Shown here: one piece after another, positions 49,044-57,578 of the stretch | Layout: each line of letters begins with the position of its first letter | Numbering within the stretch: the first letter of the stretch is position 1 | NCBI RefSeq assembly: GCF_016862935.1 | Contig: NZ_BONX01000008.1 | Coordinates: forward strand, 124,001 to 188,000 | From: Plantactinospora mayteni | GTDB taxonomy: Bacteria; Actinomycetota; Actinomycetes; Mycobacteriales; Micromonosporaceae | Reading direction: 5' to 3' | DNA: 64,000 nucleotides | Program-made: the position numbers and the translations under genes | Notes under the pieces: model-generated | What the model saw: the letters and a program-made list of their open reading frames with translations, nothing else | Told to the model about the DNA's origin: nothing | Database searches by the model: none

Positions 49044-49442
49044 ATGCTCGTCAACGAGGCAATCGGTACTCGCCGCTCGGCGGCCGACAGCGACCAGATC
49101 CGCCATGCCCTGCAAGCCCGTTACGACGAGCTGACCGTCGAGTACGACGAGGCGTTGACCCAGAGCCAGGTACTGCGCCTGGTGGAGGTCGGCGACACGG
49201 CCGGGGACGACCAGGCGGACAGCGGTACGAAGACGGCCGAGCGGGACACCGCGCAGTCGCTGCTGCGGACCATCCTCGACCGCCGGGCCCAGTTCGAGCA
49301 CGCGCTCAGCCGACTGGCCGACGGGACGTACGGATGGTGCGAGGGCTGCGGAGACTCGATCCCGGTGGAACGGCTGGAGATCTTCCCCTCCGCGACGACC
49401 TGCGTCACCTGCAAGCAGTCCCGGGAACGCCGGGCGGCCTGA
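49044..49442 (+). CDS. DksA/TraR-family zinc-finger protein
   Basis: The 132-residue product has a coiled-coil region (about 18-80, IRHALQARYDELTVEYDEALTQ) and the C-terminal DksA/TraR zinc finger WCEGCGDSIPVERLEIFPSATTCVTCKQSRE (about 97-127) with the CxxC...CxxC ligands intact. DksA-type proteins enter the RNA polymerase secondary channel; actinobacterial short forms may do something similar. A SigB/F-type promoter (48936) suggests stress induction. ATG 49044 has AAGGCAGG upstream. A 24-bp tandem repeat lies between this gene and the DUF72 gene. Confidence 0.88.
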   Translation: MLVNEAIGTRRSAADSDQIRHALQARYDELTVEYDEALTQSQVLRLVEVGDTAGDDQADSGTKTAERDTAQSLLRTILDRRAQFEHALSRLADGTYGWCEGCGDSIPVERLEIFPSATTCVTCKQSRERRAA

Positions 49443-49497
49443 GCGGACGCGACCGACGACGGAGGTGGACCGCACCCGCCCCGCCCGTCCCGACCAC

Positions 49498-49569
49498 GCC
49501 CGGCTTGCCCGTCCCGAGTGTGCCCGCGCTGCCTGTCCCGAGTGCGCCCGGCTTGCCCGTCGCGAGTGG
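49498..49569. repeat. 24-bp tandem repeat, 3 copies
   Basis: Units begin at 49498, 49522 and 49546 (gcccggcttgcccgtcccga and variants). They lie in the space between the DksA-like stop and the DUF72 start and end 19 nt before that ATG. Confidence 0.85.
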
Positions 49570-49587
49570 GGCGGGTGAACTGGAGCC

Positions 49588-50457
49588 ATGGCGCAGATCA
49601 AGGTCGGCACCGCCTCGTGGACCGATCGGACCCTGCTGGAGTCGGGCTGGTATCCGGCGAGCGCGGACAGTGCGGAGCGGCGGTTGGGCTACTACGCCGA
49701 GCGGTTCCCACTGGTCGAGGTCGACGCCACCTACTACTCACCGCCCGCCGAGCGGACCGCCGAACTGTGGGCCGGGCGTACCCCTGCCGGGTTCACCTTC
49801 AACGTGAAGGCGTTCAGCCTGCTCACCGGGCACCCGACCCGGGTCTCCGCGCTCTACAAGGACCTGCGGCCGGAGACGGAGAAGAAGAACGTCTACCCGG
49901 GTGACCTGCCGGCGCAGGCGTACGAGGAGGTCTGGACGCGGTTCCTCTCCGCGCTGGAGCCGCTGGCCGAGGCGGGCAAACTCGGCGCGCTGCTGTTCCA
50001 GTTCCCGCCGTGGTTCACCATCCGCCGGGACAACAAGCAGTACCTGCTGGAGGTGCGGCGGCGCTGCGGCCCGCTGCGCCCGGTCTTCGAGTTCCGACAC
50101 GCCTCCTGGTTCGCCGACGGCAACCGGGACGAGACGCTGGAGTTCCTCCGCAAGCACGAACTGGCGTACGTCTCGGTCGACATGCCGCAGGGCCACCGCT
50201 CGTCCGTCCCGCCGGTGCTGGCCGCCACCGCCGACCTGGCGGTGGTGCGGTTCCACGGGCACAGCGACAAGTGGACCAGCAAGGACATCTACCAGAAGTT
50301 CGGCTACCACTACTCCGACCGGGAACTGGCCGACTGGGCGCCCAAGCTGCGCGAACTCGCCGACGAGACCGCCGAGACGCACGTATTGTTCAACAATTGC
50401 TATCGCGACTACGCCCAGACGAACGCCGCGAAGCTCCGCGATCTCCTGCCGGCCTAG
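49588..50457 (+). CDS. DUF72 family protein
   Basis: The 289-residue product starts IKVGTASWTDRTLLESGWYPASA and continues ERRLGYYAERFPLVEVDATYY, the N-terminal signature of DUF72. Also present are FTFNVKAFSLLTGHPT (about 70-85), LGALLFQFPPWF (about 132-143), FEFRHASWF (about 165-173) and VVRFHGHS (about 211). It is a TIM-barrel family of unknown function found in all domains, usually about 240-300 residues. GGAG lies just upstream of ATG 49588. It appears monocistronic behind a repeat region. Confidence 0.88.
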   Translation: MAQIKVGTASWTDRTLLESGWYPASADSAERRLGYYAERFPLVEVDATYYSPPAERTAELWAGRTPAGFTFNVKAFSLLTGHPTRVSALYKDLRPETEKKNVYPGDLPAQAYEEVWTRFLSALEPLAEAGKLGALLFQFPPWFTIRRDNKQYLLEVRRRCGPLRPVFEFRHASWFADGNRDETLEFLRKHELAYVSVDMPQGHRSSVPPVLAATADLAVVRFHGHSDKWTSKDIYQKFGYHYSDRELADWAPKLRELADETAETHVLFNNCYRDYAQTNAAKLRDLLPA

Positions 50458-50483
50458 AGCGTGTCTGACGGATCATGGTGGCA

Positions 50484-51278
50484 TCAGGGGTAGGGATGGC
50501 TGAGGAGGCCGTCAGCGTCACTACGCGCGCCTAGGTAGTCGGCGAAGGTGACCGTGCCGCGGTCGCCATCGGTGAGCAGCTGGCCGCCCACGCCGAACGC
50601 CGCGCCCAGCCTGCCCCACAGGGGGATCTTGATGACCGGGCGGCGGCGCTGTGCAGCGGTGAGATAGGCGCGCATCAGGGCCGCCATCGACTCGACCTTC
50701 GGCCCGCCGAGCTCACGAACGCGGCCTGCCGCAGGCCCCATGACAAGTTCGGCCATTCGCTCGGCGACTTCGCCCACGTCGACTGGCTGCAACAGTGACT
50801 TCCGCGGCACCACGGCGGCCGGACCTTTGGAGAGTAGCGACAAGTACATCAGCATCAGATCGTGGAACTCGGTGGCCCGCAGGATCGTCCATGGCAGTCC
50901 GGAGTCTTCGACGAGCCGCTCGGTGTCCAGCTTGGCCTGGAAGAACCCGAACCGAACCCGGTCCACTCCGACGATCGAGACATACACCAGGTGCGGTCGC
51001 GCTCCACCTGTCGCGTCGAGGAGTTGCCGGAGTTGGGTCACGTCCCGCTGCGGTCGCCGGTAGTCGGCCGCACTCGCGCAGTGGGCGATCACATCCACAT
51101 CCTCGACGGCGGCGGCCAGGCCATCGCCGGTCTCGAGATCACCCTGGACGAACCCGGGTCCCTGAGGCGGGCGACGACTCAACACCCGCACCTCGGTCCG
51201 ATCCTGTAGCCGACGTACCAGCTCGCGACCCAGTACGCCGGTACCGCCGGTGACGAGCACCGTGTCTGGACGTGTCAT
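50484..51278 (-). CDS. NAD(P)-binding SDR-like protein (NmrA/atypical)
   Basis: The 264-residue product has a Rossmann start MTRPDTVLVTGGTGVLGRELVRRL (TGGTGVLG, about 9-16) and the shape of an atypical SDR (NmrA/YwnB-like). VIAHCASAADYRRPQRDV (about 63-80) and LVYVSIVGVDRVRFGFFQAKLDTERLVEDSGLPWTILRATEFHD (about 97-140) show the Y-x-x-x-K position replaced (FFQAK). The end region VTFADYLGARSDA is normal. GAGGAGGGAG precedes ATG 51278. It is convergent with the DUF72 gene. It may sense NADPH or be a reductase. Confidence 0.82.
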   Translation of the reverse strand: MTRPDTVLVTGGTGVLGRELVRRLQDRTEVRVLSRRPPQGPGFVQGDLETGDGLAAAVEDVDVIAHCASAADYRRPQRDVTQLRQLLDATGGARPHLVYVSIVGVDRVRFGFFQAKLDTERLVEDSGLPWTILRATEFHDLMLMYLSLLSKGPAAVVPRKSLLQPVDVGEVAERMAELVMGPAAGRVRELGGPKVESMAALMRAYLTAAQRRRPVIKIPLWGRLGAAFGVGGQLLTDGDRGTVTFADYLGARSDADGLLSHPYP

Positions 51279-51421
51279 AGCTCCCTCCTCACCTTGGAAA
51301 CGGCTGGCCGGCTTCTTCAGGAAGCCCAGTGTGGCGTGAAAGCCAATCAGCCGGTACATCTGAACTCAGGGGCGCAGCGCCGACGCCGGTCCCGGGTGGG
51401 CGAGCGTCTCCACCGGCGGCG

Positions 51422-51964
51422 TCAGGCATGGGGTTCGGCGGCGGTGGGGCGATTTGCGGGGTTGCGTTCGCCTCGTTCACGGCCCTCAGACAGGCGGGAG
51501 CGGGCCAGAGCCAGCCAGCCGAGGACCGTGGCGATCAGTCCGATCACCAGGGCCGCGAAGCCACCGACTATTCCGTAGCCGGTGCCGGGACCGCCCTCGG
51601 CGGCGGCCACCACGAACCCGCCGCCGACCATGCCGGTCAGCCCCGCCGCCAGGGCCACGATGGCCCCCCTTTTCCCGTTGCCGTTGCCGTTGCCGATCCG
51701 GCCGCTGGAGCGGGCCAGGGCCAGCCCACCGATGACCACGCCGGCCAGCGCCACCAGTGCGGCCACGGCGCTCACGAGTCGCCCGGTGGTCAGGGCGTAA
51801 GCATCGCCAGCGACGAGCGGCTGGGCCTCGACCTGCTCGTTTGCTGGTCCGGCAAGCCCGAAAGCCCCGAGTAGAGTGACGCCGGCGATAGCAAGCACAA
51901 GCAGGGTGGCTCCGGCGATGACAAGCGTCAGTCGGACTGACGTCCGGCCTCCTGATGAACTCAT
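51422..51964 (-). CDS. Small four-helix membrane protein (DUF6223-like)
   Basis: The 180-residue product has a signal-like first helix (about 8-30, RLTLVIAGATLLVLAIAGVTLLGAFG) and three more helices: LVSAVAALVALAGVVIGGLALA, GAIVALAAGLTGMVGGGFVVAA and GIVGGFAALVIGLIATVLGWLALA. An RSSGRIGNGNGNGKRG loop follows the second. This pattern matches DUF6223 proteins, which are common in actinomycetes and have no known role. GAGAGGG precedes ATG 51964. Its assignment to DUF6223 rests on layout and the GGL-ALARS-GR segment. Confidence 0.65.
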   Translation of the reverse strand: MSSSGGRTSVRLTLVIAGATLLVLAIAGVTLLGAFGLAGPANEQVEAQPLVAGDAYALTTGRLVSAVAALVALAGVVIGGLALARSSGRIGNGNGNGKRGAIVALAAGLTGMVGGGFVVAAAEGGPGTGYGIVGGFAALVIGLIATVLGWLALARSRLSEGRERGERNPANRPTAAEPHA

Positions 51965-52194
51965 GTCCCTCTCCAGCTTCGTGCGTCTCACTTCGGAAGT
52001 GTGAATTTCGCCTGATCATGCCGTCGCGGCCCATCACCTGTCGTCCTGCTGACGCGGGCACTTCACCCTGCCGCGAGCGGCGCGTCCGGCTGACGCGGAT
52101 GCCGCAGAAGCCGGGACGGTACCGCGGGTGCGGTAGCCGGCCGATCATCCGCGCGCACGAGTCGCCCGGGCCGACATCCGGCTAGGGTGCGCGC

Positions 52195-52332
52195 ATGGGC
52201 AGGGGACGGATCGGTGTCAGAGACTGGGCGATCGCCGCTGGTGTGGCGGCGATCCTGCTGGTCACCGGGCTGACCGGGCAGCGCTCCGCCACCAACCTCG
52301 ACCTGCCCGGCGGATTCACCCGTCCCGGGTGA
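52195..52332 (+). CDS. Small single-helix membrane protein, 45 aa
   Basis: ATG 52195 opens 45 codons with a basic start (MGRGRIGVRDW), one hydrophobic helix (AIAAGVAAILLVTGLTG, about 12-28) and a short hydrophilic tail (QRSATNLDLPGG). TAGGGT at 52183-52188 ends 6 nt before the ATG, so the message is probably leaderless. No homology is recognised. Codon use is high in G and C at third positions, which supports coding. Its stop is 72 nt before the DUF2267 gene. Confidence 0.5.
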   Translation: MGRGRIGVRDWAIAAGVAAILLVTGLTGQRSATNLDLPGGFTRPG

Positions 52333-52403
52333 GCGGGGCTCACCCGCCCTGCGGCGAGCATGGCAAGGGTGGGCAGTAGCCGAGACGGGACGGGGGATCA
52401 GTC

Positions 52404-52832
52404 GTGCCGAACAATTCGTACTCGGTCTTCGAGTCGTCGATAGACAAGACCAACCTCATCCTCAAGGACATCGAGCAGGCGTACGGGTGGCCGAAGGAAC
52501 GCCGCAACCAGTCGTACGCGGCCCTGCGCACCGTACTGCACCTGCTCCGGGACCGGCTGCCGGTGCAGGAGAGCGCGCACTTCGCGGCCCAGTTGCCGAC
52601 GCTGGTGCGTGGGGTCTACTTCGAGGGCTGGGATCCGAGCGTCGTCCCGATCAAGCTGAATCGGGAGGAGTTCCTCTACGAGGTACGCGCCGGGTTCCCG
52701 TTCGACGTCGAGGGTGGCCCGGCGACCGTGGTGAACACGGTGCTGAACGCGCTGCGGCGGCACGTCACCCAGGGCGAGTGGGACGACGTCAAGTCGAGCA
52801 TGCCGAAGGACCTGACCACGATCATGCCGTAG
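52404..52832 (+). CDS. DUF2267 family protein
   Basis: The 142-residue product fills one DUF2267 domain (about 10-135): FESSIDKTNLILKDIEQAYGWPKERRNQSYAALRTVLHLLRDRLPVQESAHFAAQLPTLVRGVYFEGWDPS. The opening helix pair and the L..LRDRLP..E...AAQLP..VRG..FEGW pattern are diagnostic. Members are small, alpha-helical, cytoplasmic proteins of unknown role, often in stress-related loci. GTG 52404 has GGGGGAT upstream. It is probably its own unit, although the tiny membrane protein upstream may be co-transcribed. Confidence 0.85.
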   Translation: MPNNSYSVFESSIDKTNLILKDIEQAYGWPKERRNQSYAALRTVLHLLRDRLPVQESAHFAAQLPTLVRGVYFEGWDPSVVPIKLNREEFLYEVRAGFPFDVEGGPATVVNTVLNALRRHVTQGEWDDVKSSMPKDLTTIMP

Positions 52833-52939
52833 CGTCCCGGGTCTCGGCTCGGTCGCCCCGTGCGGGCCCCGGCATCACGTGCGGGCCCACCATCAACGGT
52901 GGCACGAAACGGGGATATCCCACCGGCCGGAGGTTCGTA

Positions 52940-52959
52940 GTGTCGGGTCGAACCGACAC
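52940..52959. promoter_or_regulatory. GTGTCGG/CCGACAC inverted repeat
   Basis: GTGTCGG (52940-52946) and CCGACAC (52953-52959) are exact inverted repeats around 6 nt, about 85 nt before the lipoprotein gene start. A candidate operator for the lipoprotein/OmpA pair. Confidence 0.35.
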
Positions 52960-53043
52960 ACATTCACCTCCGTGCCGACCTCCGCCATCGCGGTCAACCA
53001 CCGCCGACGGTCCGGTCGGGACACGACCGGAAGGACCCAACGG

Positions 53044-53652
53044 GTGCGATTGCGATTGGCCAAGGGCGTGCTCGTGGTGACGCTGGCGGTGGCGGCACTG
53101 CCGCTGGCCGCCGGCTGCACCATCGGCGCCGAGCCCGACCGGGCAGGGGCGACCGGTTCGGCAGAGGACCAGCAGGACGGCGCCAGCCCGGCGGAGGGTC
53201 GGCCGGCGGAGCTGGGGCCGGTCGTCGCCACCAGGGAGGTCCAGTTCGACGGTAACGGGGCGGGTGAGGTCGTACCGATCAAGGTCGAGCTGTACGGGCT
53301 CCGCCGGGACCAGGGCTTCCTGACCGTCCGGGTACGCCTGACGAATGTCTCCCCGGACCCGAAGCAGGACTGGCAGATCAGCTCGACGTTCCAGGGCGAC
53401 GCCCCGCGGCTCAAGAGCGGGAGCGCCTTCTCCGGGGTCTACCTGGTCGACCGGAAGAACCGCAAGCAGTATCTCGTGGCGCGCAACGCCAACCAGCAGT
53501 ATCTGGCCTCCGCCGACCTGGGCGCGGTCTTCGTCGAGCCCCGGCAGGCGGTCGACCTCTTCGCCACGTTCGGGGCGCCACCGGACGACGTGTCGAGCGT
53601 GGACGTCGTCATTCCGCGAATTCCGGTGTTCGAGAATGTTCCGCTCGGTTAG
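53044..53652 (+). CDS. Lipoprotein of unknown function
   Basis: The 202-residue product starts MRLRLAKGVLVVTLAVAALPLAAGC, so the lipobox LAAGC ends at Cys25. A Glu/Asp/Gln/Pro-rich linker (about 30-57) precedes one beta-rich domain (about 60-200: REVQFDGNGAGEVVPIKVELYGLRRDQGFLTVRVRLTNVSPD...). The latter resembles an Ig-like or DUF4352-type exported domain, but that is by pattern. The end of the gene overlaps the OmpA-domain gene by 17 nt, so the two are expressed together and may form a surface complex. GAAGGA lies upstream of GTG 53044. Confidence 0.7.
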   Translation: MRLRLAKGVLVVTLAVAALPLAAGCTIGAEPDRAGATGSAEDQQDGASPAEGRPAELGPVVATREVQFDGNGAGEVVPIKVELYGLRRDQGFLTVRVRLTNVSPDPKQDWQISSTFQGDAPRLKSGSAFSGVYLVDRKNRKQYLVARNANQQYLASADLGAVFVEPRQAVDLFATFGAPPDDVSSVDVVIPRIPVFENVPLG

Positions 53653-54259
53653 CCCGCCGTACCGGTGGAGCACGGTCGCCGTCACGATCGGCCTGCTGCT
53701 CACCCCGACGGCGGTGTGGGCGGCACCCGGCGGGACGCCGAGCCCCGGACCGACGGTGGTGGGCGGGCCGACGTACCGGTCCCCGGGCGGAGAGGTCGAG
53801 ACTCCGGTCCTCGACGTGCAGACCCCGACGGCGGACGTCTTCCTCGTCTCCGGCAACGTCGAGGGGGACAGCACCGAGGCGGAGTCCGCCGACCGGGTCG
53901 AGGTCACGCTCGGCGCCGACGTGCTGTTCGCGTTCGGCAAGGCCGACCTCACCCCGGCGGCGAACCAGCGGCTGGCGCGGGTCGCCGAGCGAATCCGCAG
54001 CCAGGCCAGCGGAACGGTGCTCGTCGACGGCCATACCGACTCGATCGGCAGCGAGGCGGACAACCTGCGGTTGTCGCGGCGACGCGCCGAGGCCGTCCGG
54101 GACGCGCTGGTCGCGCTGCTGGCCGGCGCCCCGGTGACCTTCCGGGTCAGCGGGTACGGCGAGCAGAAGCCGGTCGCGCCGAACAGCACACCGGACGGCG
54201 ACGACGATCCGGTCGGCAGGGCGAAGAACCGTCGGGTCGAGATCCGCTTCGACAAGTAG
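53636..54259 (+). CDS. Exported OmpA-domain peptidoglycan-binding protein
   Basis: The 207-residue product has a signal peptide (about 1-30, STVAVTIGLLLTPTAVWAAPGG) and a C-terminal OmpA-like domain (about 90-205). VLFAFGKADLTPAANQRLARVAERI and VDGHTDSIGSEADNLRLSRRRAEAVRDAL hold the conserved D and R residues that bind peptidoglycan diaminopimelate, and GRAKNRRVEIRF closes the domain. In a Gram-positive cell this would tether an exported complex to the wall. ATG 53636 lies inside the previous gene's end, so it is co-translated with the lipoprotein. A strong bidirectional terminator follows. Confidence 0.88.
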   Translation: MFRSVSPPYRWSTVAVTIGLLLTPTAVWAAPGGTPSPGPTVVGGPTYRSPGGEVETPVLDVQTPTADVFLVSGNVEGDSTEAESADRVEVTLGADVLFAFGKADLTPAANQRLARVAERIRSQASGTVLVDGHTDSIGSEADNLRLSRRRAEAVRDALVALLAGAPVTFRVSGYGEQKPVAPNSTPDGDDDPVGRAKNRRVEIRFDK

Positions 54260-54383
54260 TACCGATCGACGAGTAGCACCGAGGCTGACCGGTACCCGTG
54301 GCGATGGCGCGGGCCGGCGAGTACCCGCAGGTGGCCTGCCGCTGCCGAACGCCGAGCGACCCGACGGCTGGCCGGACGGGGAG

Positions 54384-54423
54384 TGCCCGGCGCCCCAACC
54401 GCCGACCATCGGGGCGCCGGGCA
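54384..54423. terminator. Bidirectional terminator, OmpA/GH3
   Basis: TGCCCGGCGCCCC (54384-54396) pairs perfectly with GGGGCGCCGGGCA (54411-54423) across a 14-nt loop. It separates the convergent OmpA-domain and GH3 genes. Confidence 0.85.
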
Positions 54424-54429
54424 GGCTCG

Positions 54430-56970
54430 TCAGTGCAGCGTCACCTCGGCGACGAGCTGCCGTCGGTGGTCCACCCGCCGCTCCGGTCCGGTCAGCCGGA
54501 CCGGGACGGTGTGCCGGTGGTCGGCGCTGGAGGCGGAGAGCCGCAGCTCCAGATCGCCGGGCTCGACCACCCGGTGACCGAGCCGACCGGTGAACGAGGA
54601 GAGGTCGGCGTGTACCCGGAAGTCCACCTGCCGGGTCTGGCCCGGGTCGAGCGGCACCCGGGCGTAGCCGATCAGCCGGACCACCGGCCGGGTCACCTGG
54701 GCGACCGGGTCGTGCAGGTAGAGCTGCACCACCTCGGTGCCGCGCCGGTCGCCGTCGTTGCGGACCGAGACGGAGACGGTGACGGCGCCGTCCGTCGGCA
54801 CCTCCACCGGCCGGTCCGCGACCGGCACCGCGTCCTCCACCCGCACCTCCGGCCAACTGAACCCGGTGTACGACAGGCCGTGGCCGAACGGGAAGAGCGG
54901 GGTCGGGTCGACGCTGCTGACCTCGGTCTTCTGCCCCAGCACCGGGTTGAGGTAGCTGCTCGGCTGGCTGCCCGGGGTACGCGGCACACCCACCGGCAGT
55001 CGGCCGGACGGGCAGACCGCTCCGCTGAGTACCCGAGCCACCGCCGGCCCGCCCTCCTCGCCGGGGAAGAACGCCTGCACCACCGCGGCGAGCCGGTCGA
55101 CCGAGTCACCGAGCGCGTACGGGCGGCCGGCGAGCAACACCAGCACCACCGGGGTACCGGTGCCCAGCAGTGCCGCCAGCAGATCCGGCTGGGCGCCCGG
55201 CAGTCGCAGGTCGCCGGTGTCGCAGCCCTCGCCGGAGGTGCCCCGGCCGAAGAGTCCGGCCCGGTCGCCGAGTACCGCCACGCAGACGTCCGCCTCGGCG
55301 GCCACCGCCACGGCCGCGCTGATCGCCTCGGCGTCCAGCTCGGCCGGGCCGTCGACGGTGCCGCCCGGGGCGTACTTGATCGGGGTCTCCGGCAGCTCGG
55401 CCTGGAGCGCGGCCAGCAGGGTCGGGATCTCGACCCCGTCCGGCAGCTCCGGATGCTGGCCGCCGACGTGGCCGGGGAAGGTGTAGCAGCCGAGCATTCC
55501 GGCGACGTTGTCGGCCAGCGGCCCGACCACGGCGATCCGGCTGTCCGGGCGCAGCGGCAGCGTGCCGGAGTTCGCCAGCAGCACCACCGACTCCTCGGCG
55601 ATCTCCCGGGCCAGCGCCCGGCTGGCCGGCGGGTCGAGATCGACGGAGCCCTCGGCGATGCCCGGCGCGTCGCCGTTGCTCCGCTCGCCGGTGCCGGCGA
55701 GCGCGGGCGGCATCGCCGACCAGTCGGCGTCGAGCAGGCCGAGTTCGCACTTCTGCCGGAGCACCCGGGTCACCGCCGTGTCGACCAGGGACTCCGGCAC
55801 GGTACCGGCGCGGACCGCGTCGATCAGCGGGCTGCCGTAGCAGTGTGCCGCCGGCAGTTCGACGTCCACCCCGGCGGTCAGCGCCAGCGCCGCCGCCTCG
55901 CCCAGGTCGGCCGCGACCTTGTGCAGCCGTTGCAGGAAGCTGATTCCGAAGTAGTCGGAGACGACGGTGCCGGTGAAGCCCCAGTCGTCCCGGAGCAGCC
56001 GGGTGAGCAGTTCCGGGTCGGCGGCCGGCGGAACGCCGTCGATCTCGGTGTAGGCGTGCATCACCGACCTCGCGCCGCCGTCCCGCAGGGCCATCTCGAA
56101 GGGCGGGAGGAGCACGTCGGCCAGTTCCCGGGGGCCGGCGCTGACCGGCCCGTGGTTGCGGCCCGCCCGGGAGGCCGAGTATCCGACCAGGTGCTTCAGG
56201 GTGGCGACCACGCCGGTGGACTCCAGGCCCCGGACGTACGCGGTGCCGATGGTGGCGACCAGGTAGGGGTCCTCGCCGATCGACTCCTCGCAGCGCCCCC
56301 AGCGCAGATCCCGGATCACGTCCAGCACCGGCGCCAGCCCCTGGTGTACGCCGAGCCCCCGCATCGCCGAGCCGATCTGCCCGGCCATCCGCTCGACCAG
56401 CTCCGGGTCGAAGGTCGCGCCCCAGGCCAGCGGGGTCGGATAGACAGTCGCCTTCCAGGTCATCACGCCGGTCAGGCACTCCTCGTGCGCGATGGCCGGG
56501 ATGCCGAACCGGTTGGCGGCGACGATCTCCTCCTGCATCCGGGCCAGGGCCCGGGCGCCGAGGGCGGGGTCGACGGGCGCGGTGCCGAACGCCCGGGTGA
56601 GCTGGCCGAGGCCGGCGCTGATCAGGCCGCGCCAGTCCGGGGCCTCGCTGGTCATCTCGTGCTGGTGCGGCGCCAGGTCCTCGCCGGTGGCGTCGCCACC
56701 CACCCAGACGCCGTACAACTGCGCTATCTTCTCCTCCAGCGAGAGCCGGGTGACCAGATCCTCGACCCGCAGGGTCACCGGCAGGCGCGGGTCCTGCCAG
56801 CGGGGCAGGGCGCCGGGAGCGGGGCTGTCGCTGGGCGCCGCGTCGTCCGTCGGGACGGTCGCGGTGAGCTGTCCGTCGTGCGGATGCCCATCGTGCACCC
56901 CCGTGACCTCAAGCCGCCCGACGTCGGTGGTGGTCCGACCGGTGTCGGCGGCATTGCGGTTGCTGCTCAC
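54430..56970 (-). CDS. Glycoside hydrolase family 3 beta-glucosidase
   Basis: The 846-residue product has the GH3 order. The N-terminal TIM-barrel has the catalytic Asp in GTVVSDYFGIS and substrate residues in KHLVGYSASRAGRNHGP. A C-terminal alpha/beta sandwich follows (RIAVVGPLADN, GRPYALGD, GEEGGPAVARVLSG), then a fibronectin type III-like end (about 720-846, VQLYLHDPVAQVTRPVVRLIGYARV). No signal peptide is seen, so it likely acts in the cytoplasm on imported cello- or xylo-oligosaccharides. GTG 56970 behind AGGAGG is chosen; upstream frame to 57180 lacks features of coding sequence. Confidence 0.92.
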   Translation of the reverse strand: MSSNRNAADTGRTTTDVGRLEVTGVHDGHPHDGQLTATVPTDDAAPSDSPAPGALPRWQDPRLPVTLRVEDLVTRLSLEEKIAQLYGVWVGGDATGEDLAPHQHEMTSEAPDWRGLISAGLGQLTRAFGTAPVDPALGARALARMQEEIVAANRFGIPAIAHEECLTGVMTWKATVYPTPLAWGATFDPELVERMAGQIGSAMRGLGVHQGLAPVLDVIRDLRWGRCEESIGEDPYLVATIGTAYVRGLESTGVVATLKHLVGYSASRAGRNHGPVSAGPRELADVLLPPFEMALRDGGARSVMHAYTEIDGVPPAADPELLTRLLRDDWGFTGTVVSDYFGISFLQRLHKVAADLGEAAALALTAGVDVELPAAHCYGSPLIDAVRAGTVPESLVDTAVTRVLRQKCELGLLDADWSAMPPALAGTGERSNGDAPGIAEGSVDLDPPASRALAREIAEESVVLLANSGTLPLRPDSRIAVVGPLADNVAGMLGCYTFPGHVGGQHPELPDGVEIPTLLAALQAELPETPIKYAPGGTVDGPAELDAEAISAAVAVAAEADVCVAVLGDRAGLFGRGTSGEGCDTGDLRLPGAQPDLLAALLGTGTPVVLVLLAGRPYALGDSVDRLAAVVQAFFPGEEGGPAVARVLSGAVCPSGRLPVGVPRTPGSQPSSYLNPVLGQKTEVSSVDPTPLFPFGHGLSYTGFSWPEVRVEDAVPVADRPVEVPTDGAVTVSVSVRNDGDRRGTEVVQLYLHDPVAQVTRPVVRLIGYARVPLDPGQTRQVDFRVHADLSSFTGRLGHRVVEPGDLELRLSASSADHRHTVPVRLTGPERRVDHRRQLVAEVTLH

Positions 56971-57578
56971 GGGCAGCCTCCTGTCGCTTGTTGCTGGCCT
57001 CTTCCAGAGCCGCCGCGCGTCGAGGTGAGGTGTGGACGCGGGCGCACACGTACTTCCGACATGTTTCCGGAAAGCCTGGCTCGCGTCGAGAGGGTACTTC
57101 AACCGAAAGTAGCTCGTAGGTACCCGGAGGGCACAAGCCTTGACCGTTTGTTCACGGCGTCGTAGCGTGCGCCGCATCACGGCGAATTATCGGGCCGGCA
57201 CCGAAAGTTTGCGGATTCGGCTTTGCGGGGTGCGGGAATACCCGGCAGTCATGCGCGTCTCGGGCCCGTGCCGGCGGTCGAAGGGATGGCGGCTGATGCG
57301 ACGACCCTCCGGGACCAACCGAACGGTATCCCACTGTCCGGACGCGCCGTGCGTGACGGTCATCTCGCGTGCGGCGGATGGCGTGGTCGGACCCGGCTGA
57401 ATGGCGGGTGGGGGAACCCGCCGAGGACGCGGGCGGGCCGGCCGGGCGGGGACCGGCTCGTCCGCCCTCGGTGGAGCTGATCTAGACCGTGCCGGGTACC
57501 GGTGATACATTGACGACCGTCTCTGTCTCGTCGGGCGGCCGTGCCCGCGGAAGAGGTTGGCCCGCCTGGAGGTGCGGC
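56971..57578. other. 608-base divergent region, GH3/sugar dehydrogenase
   Basis: It contains an AT-richer stretch at about 57040-57230 and a hairpin (GGCGGGT-N6-ACCCGCC, 57403-57422). Candidate promoters lie toward both flanking genes, e.g. GATACATTGACGACC near 57504. No frame in it has a convincing start with ribosome binding site and coding bias on either strand. No CebR-type or other recognised sugar operator is visible. Confidence 0.45.

Noticed and set aside
49498-49569. CRISPR-like series of repeats
   Set aside because: Units are contiguous tandem copies with no spacers and vary in sequence. The same holds for the other repeats in the window.
56971-57180. Upstream extension of the GH3 gene to 57180
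   Set aside because: The segment has lower GC at third positions than the gene body and no binding site. AGGAGG precedes GTG 56970 at ideal spacing.
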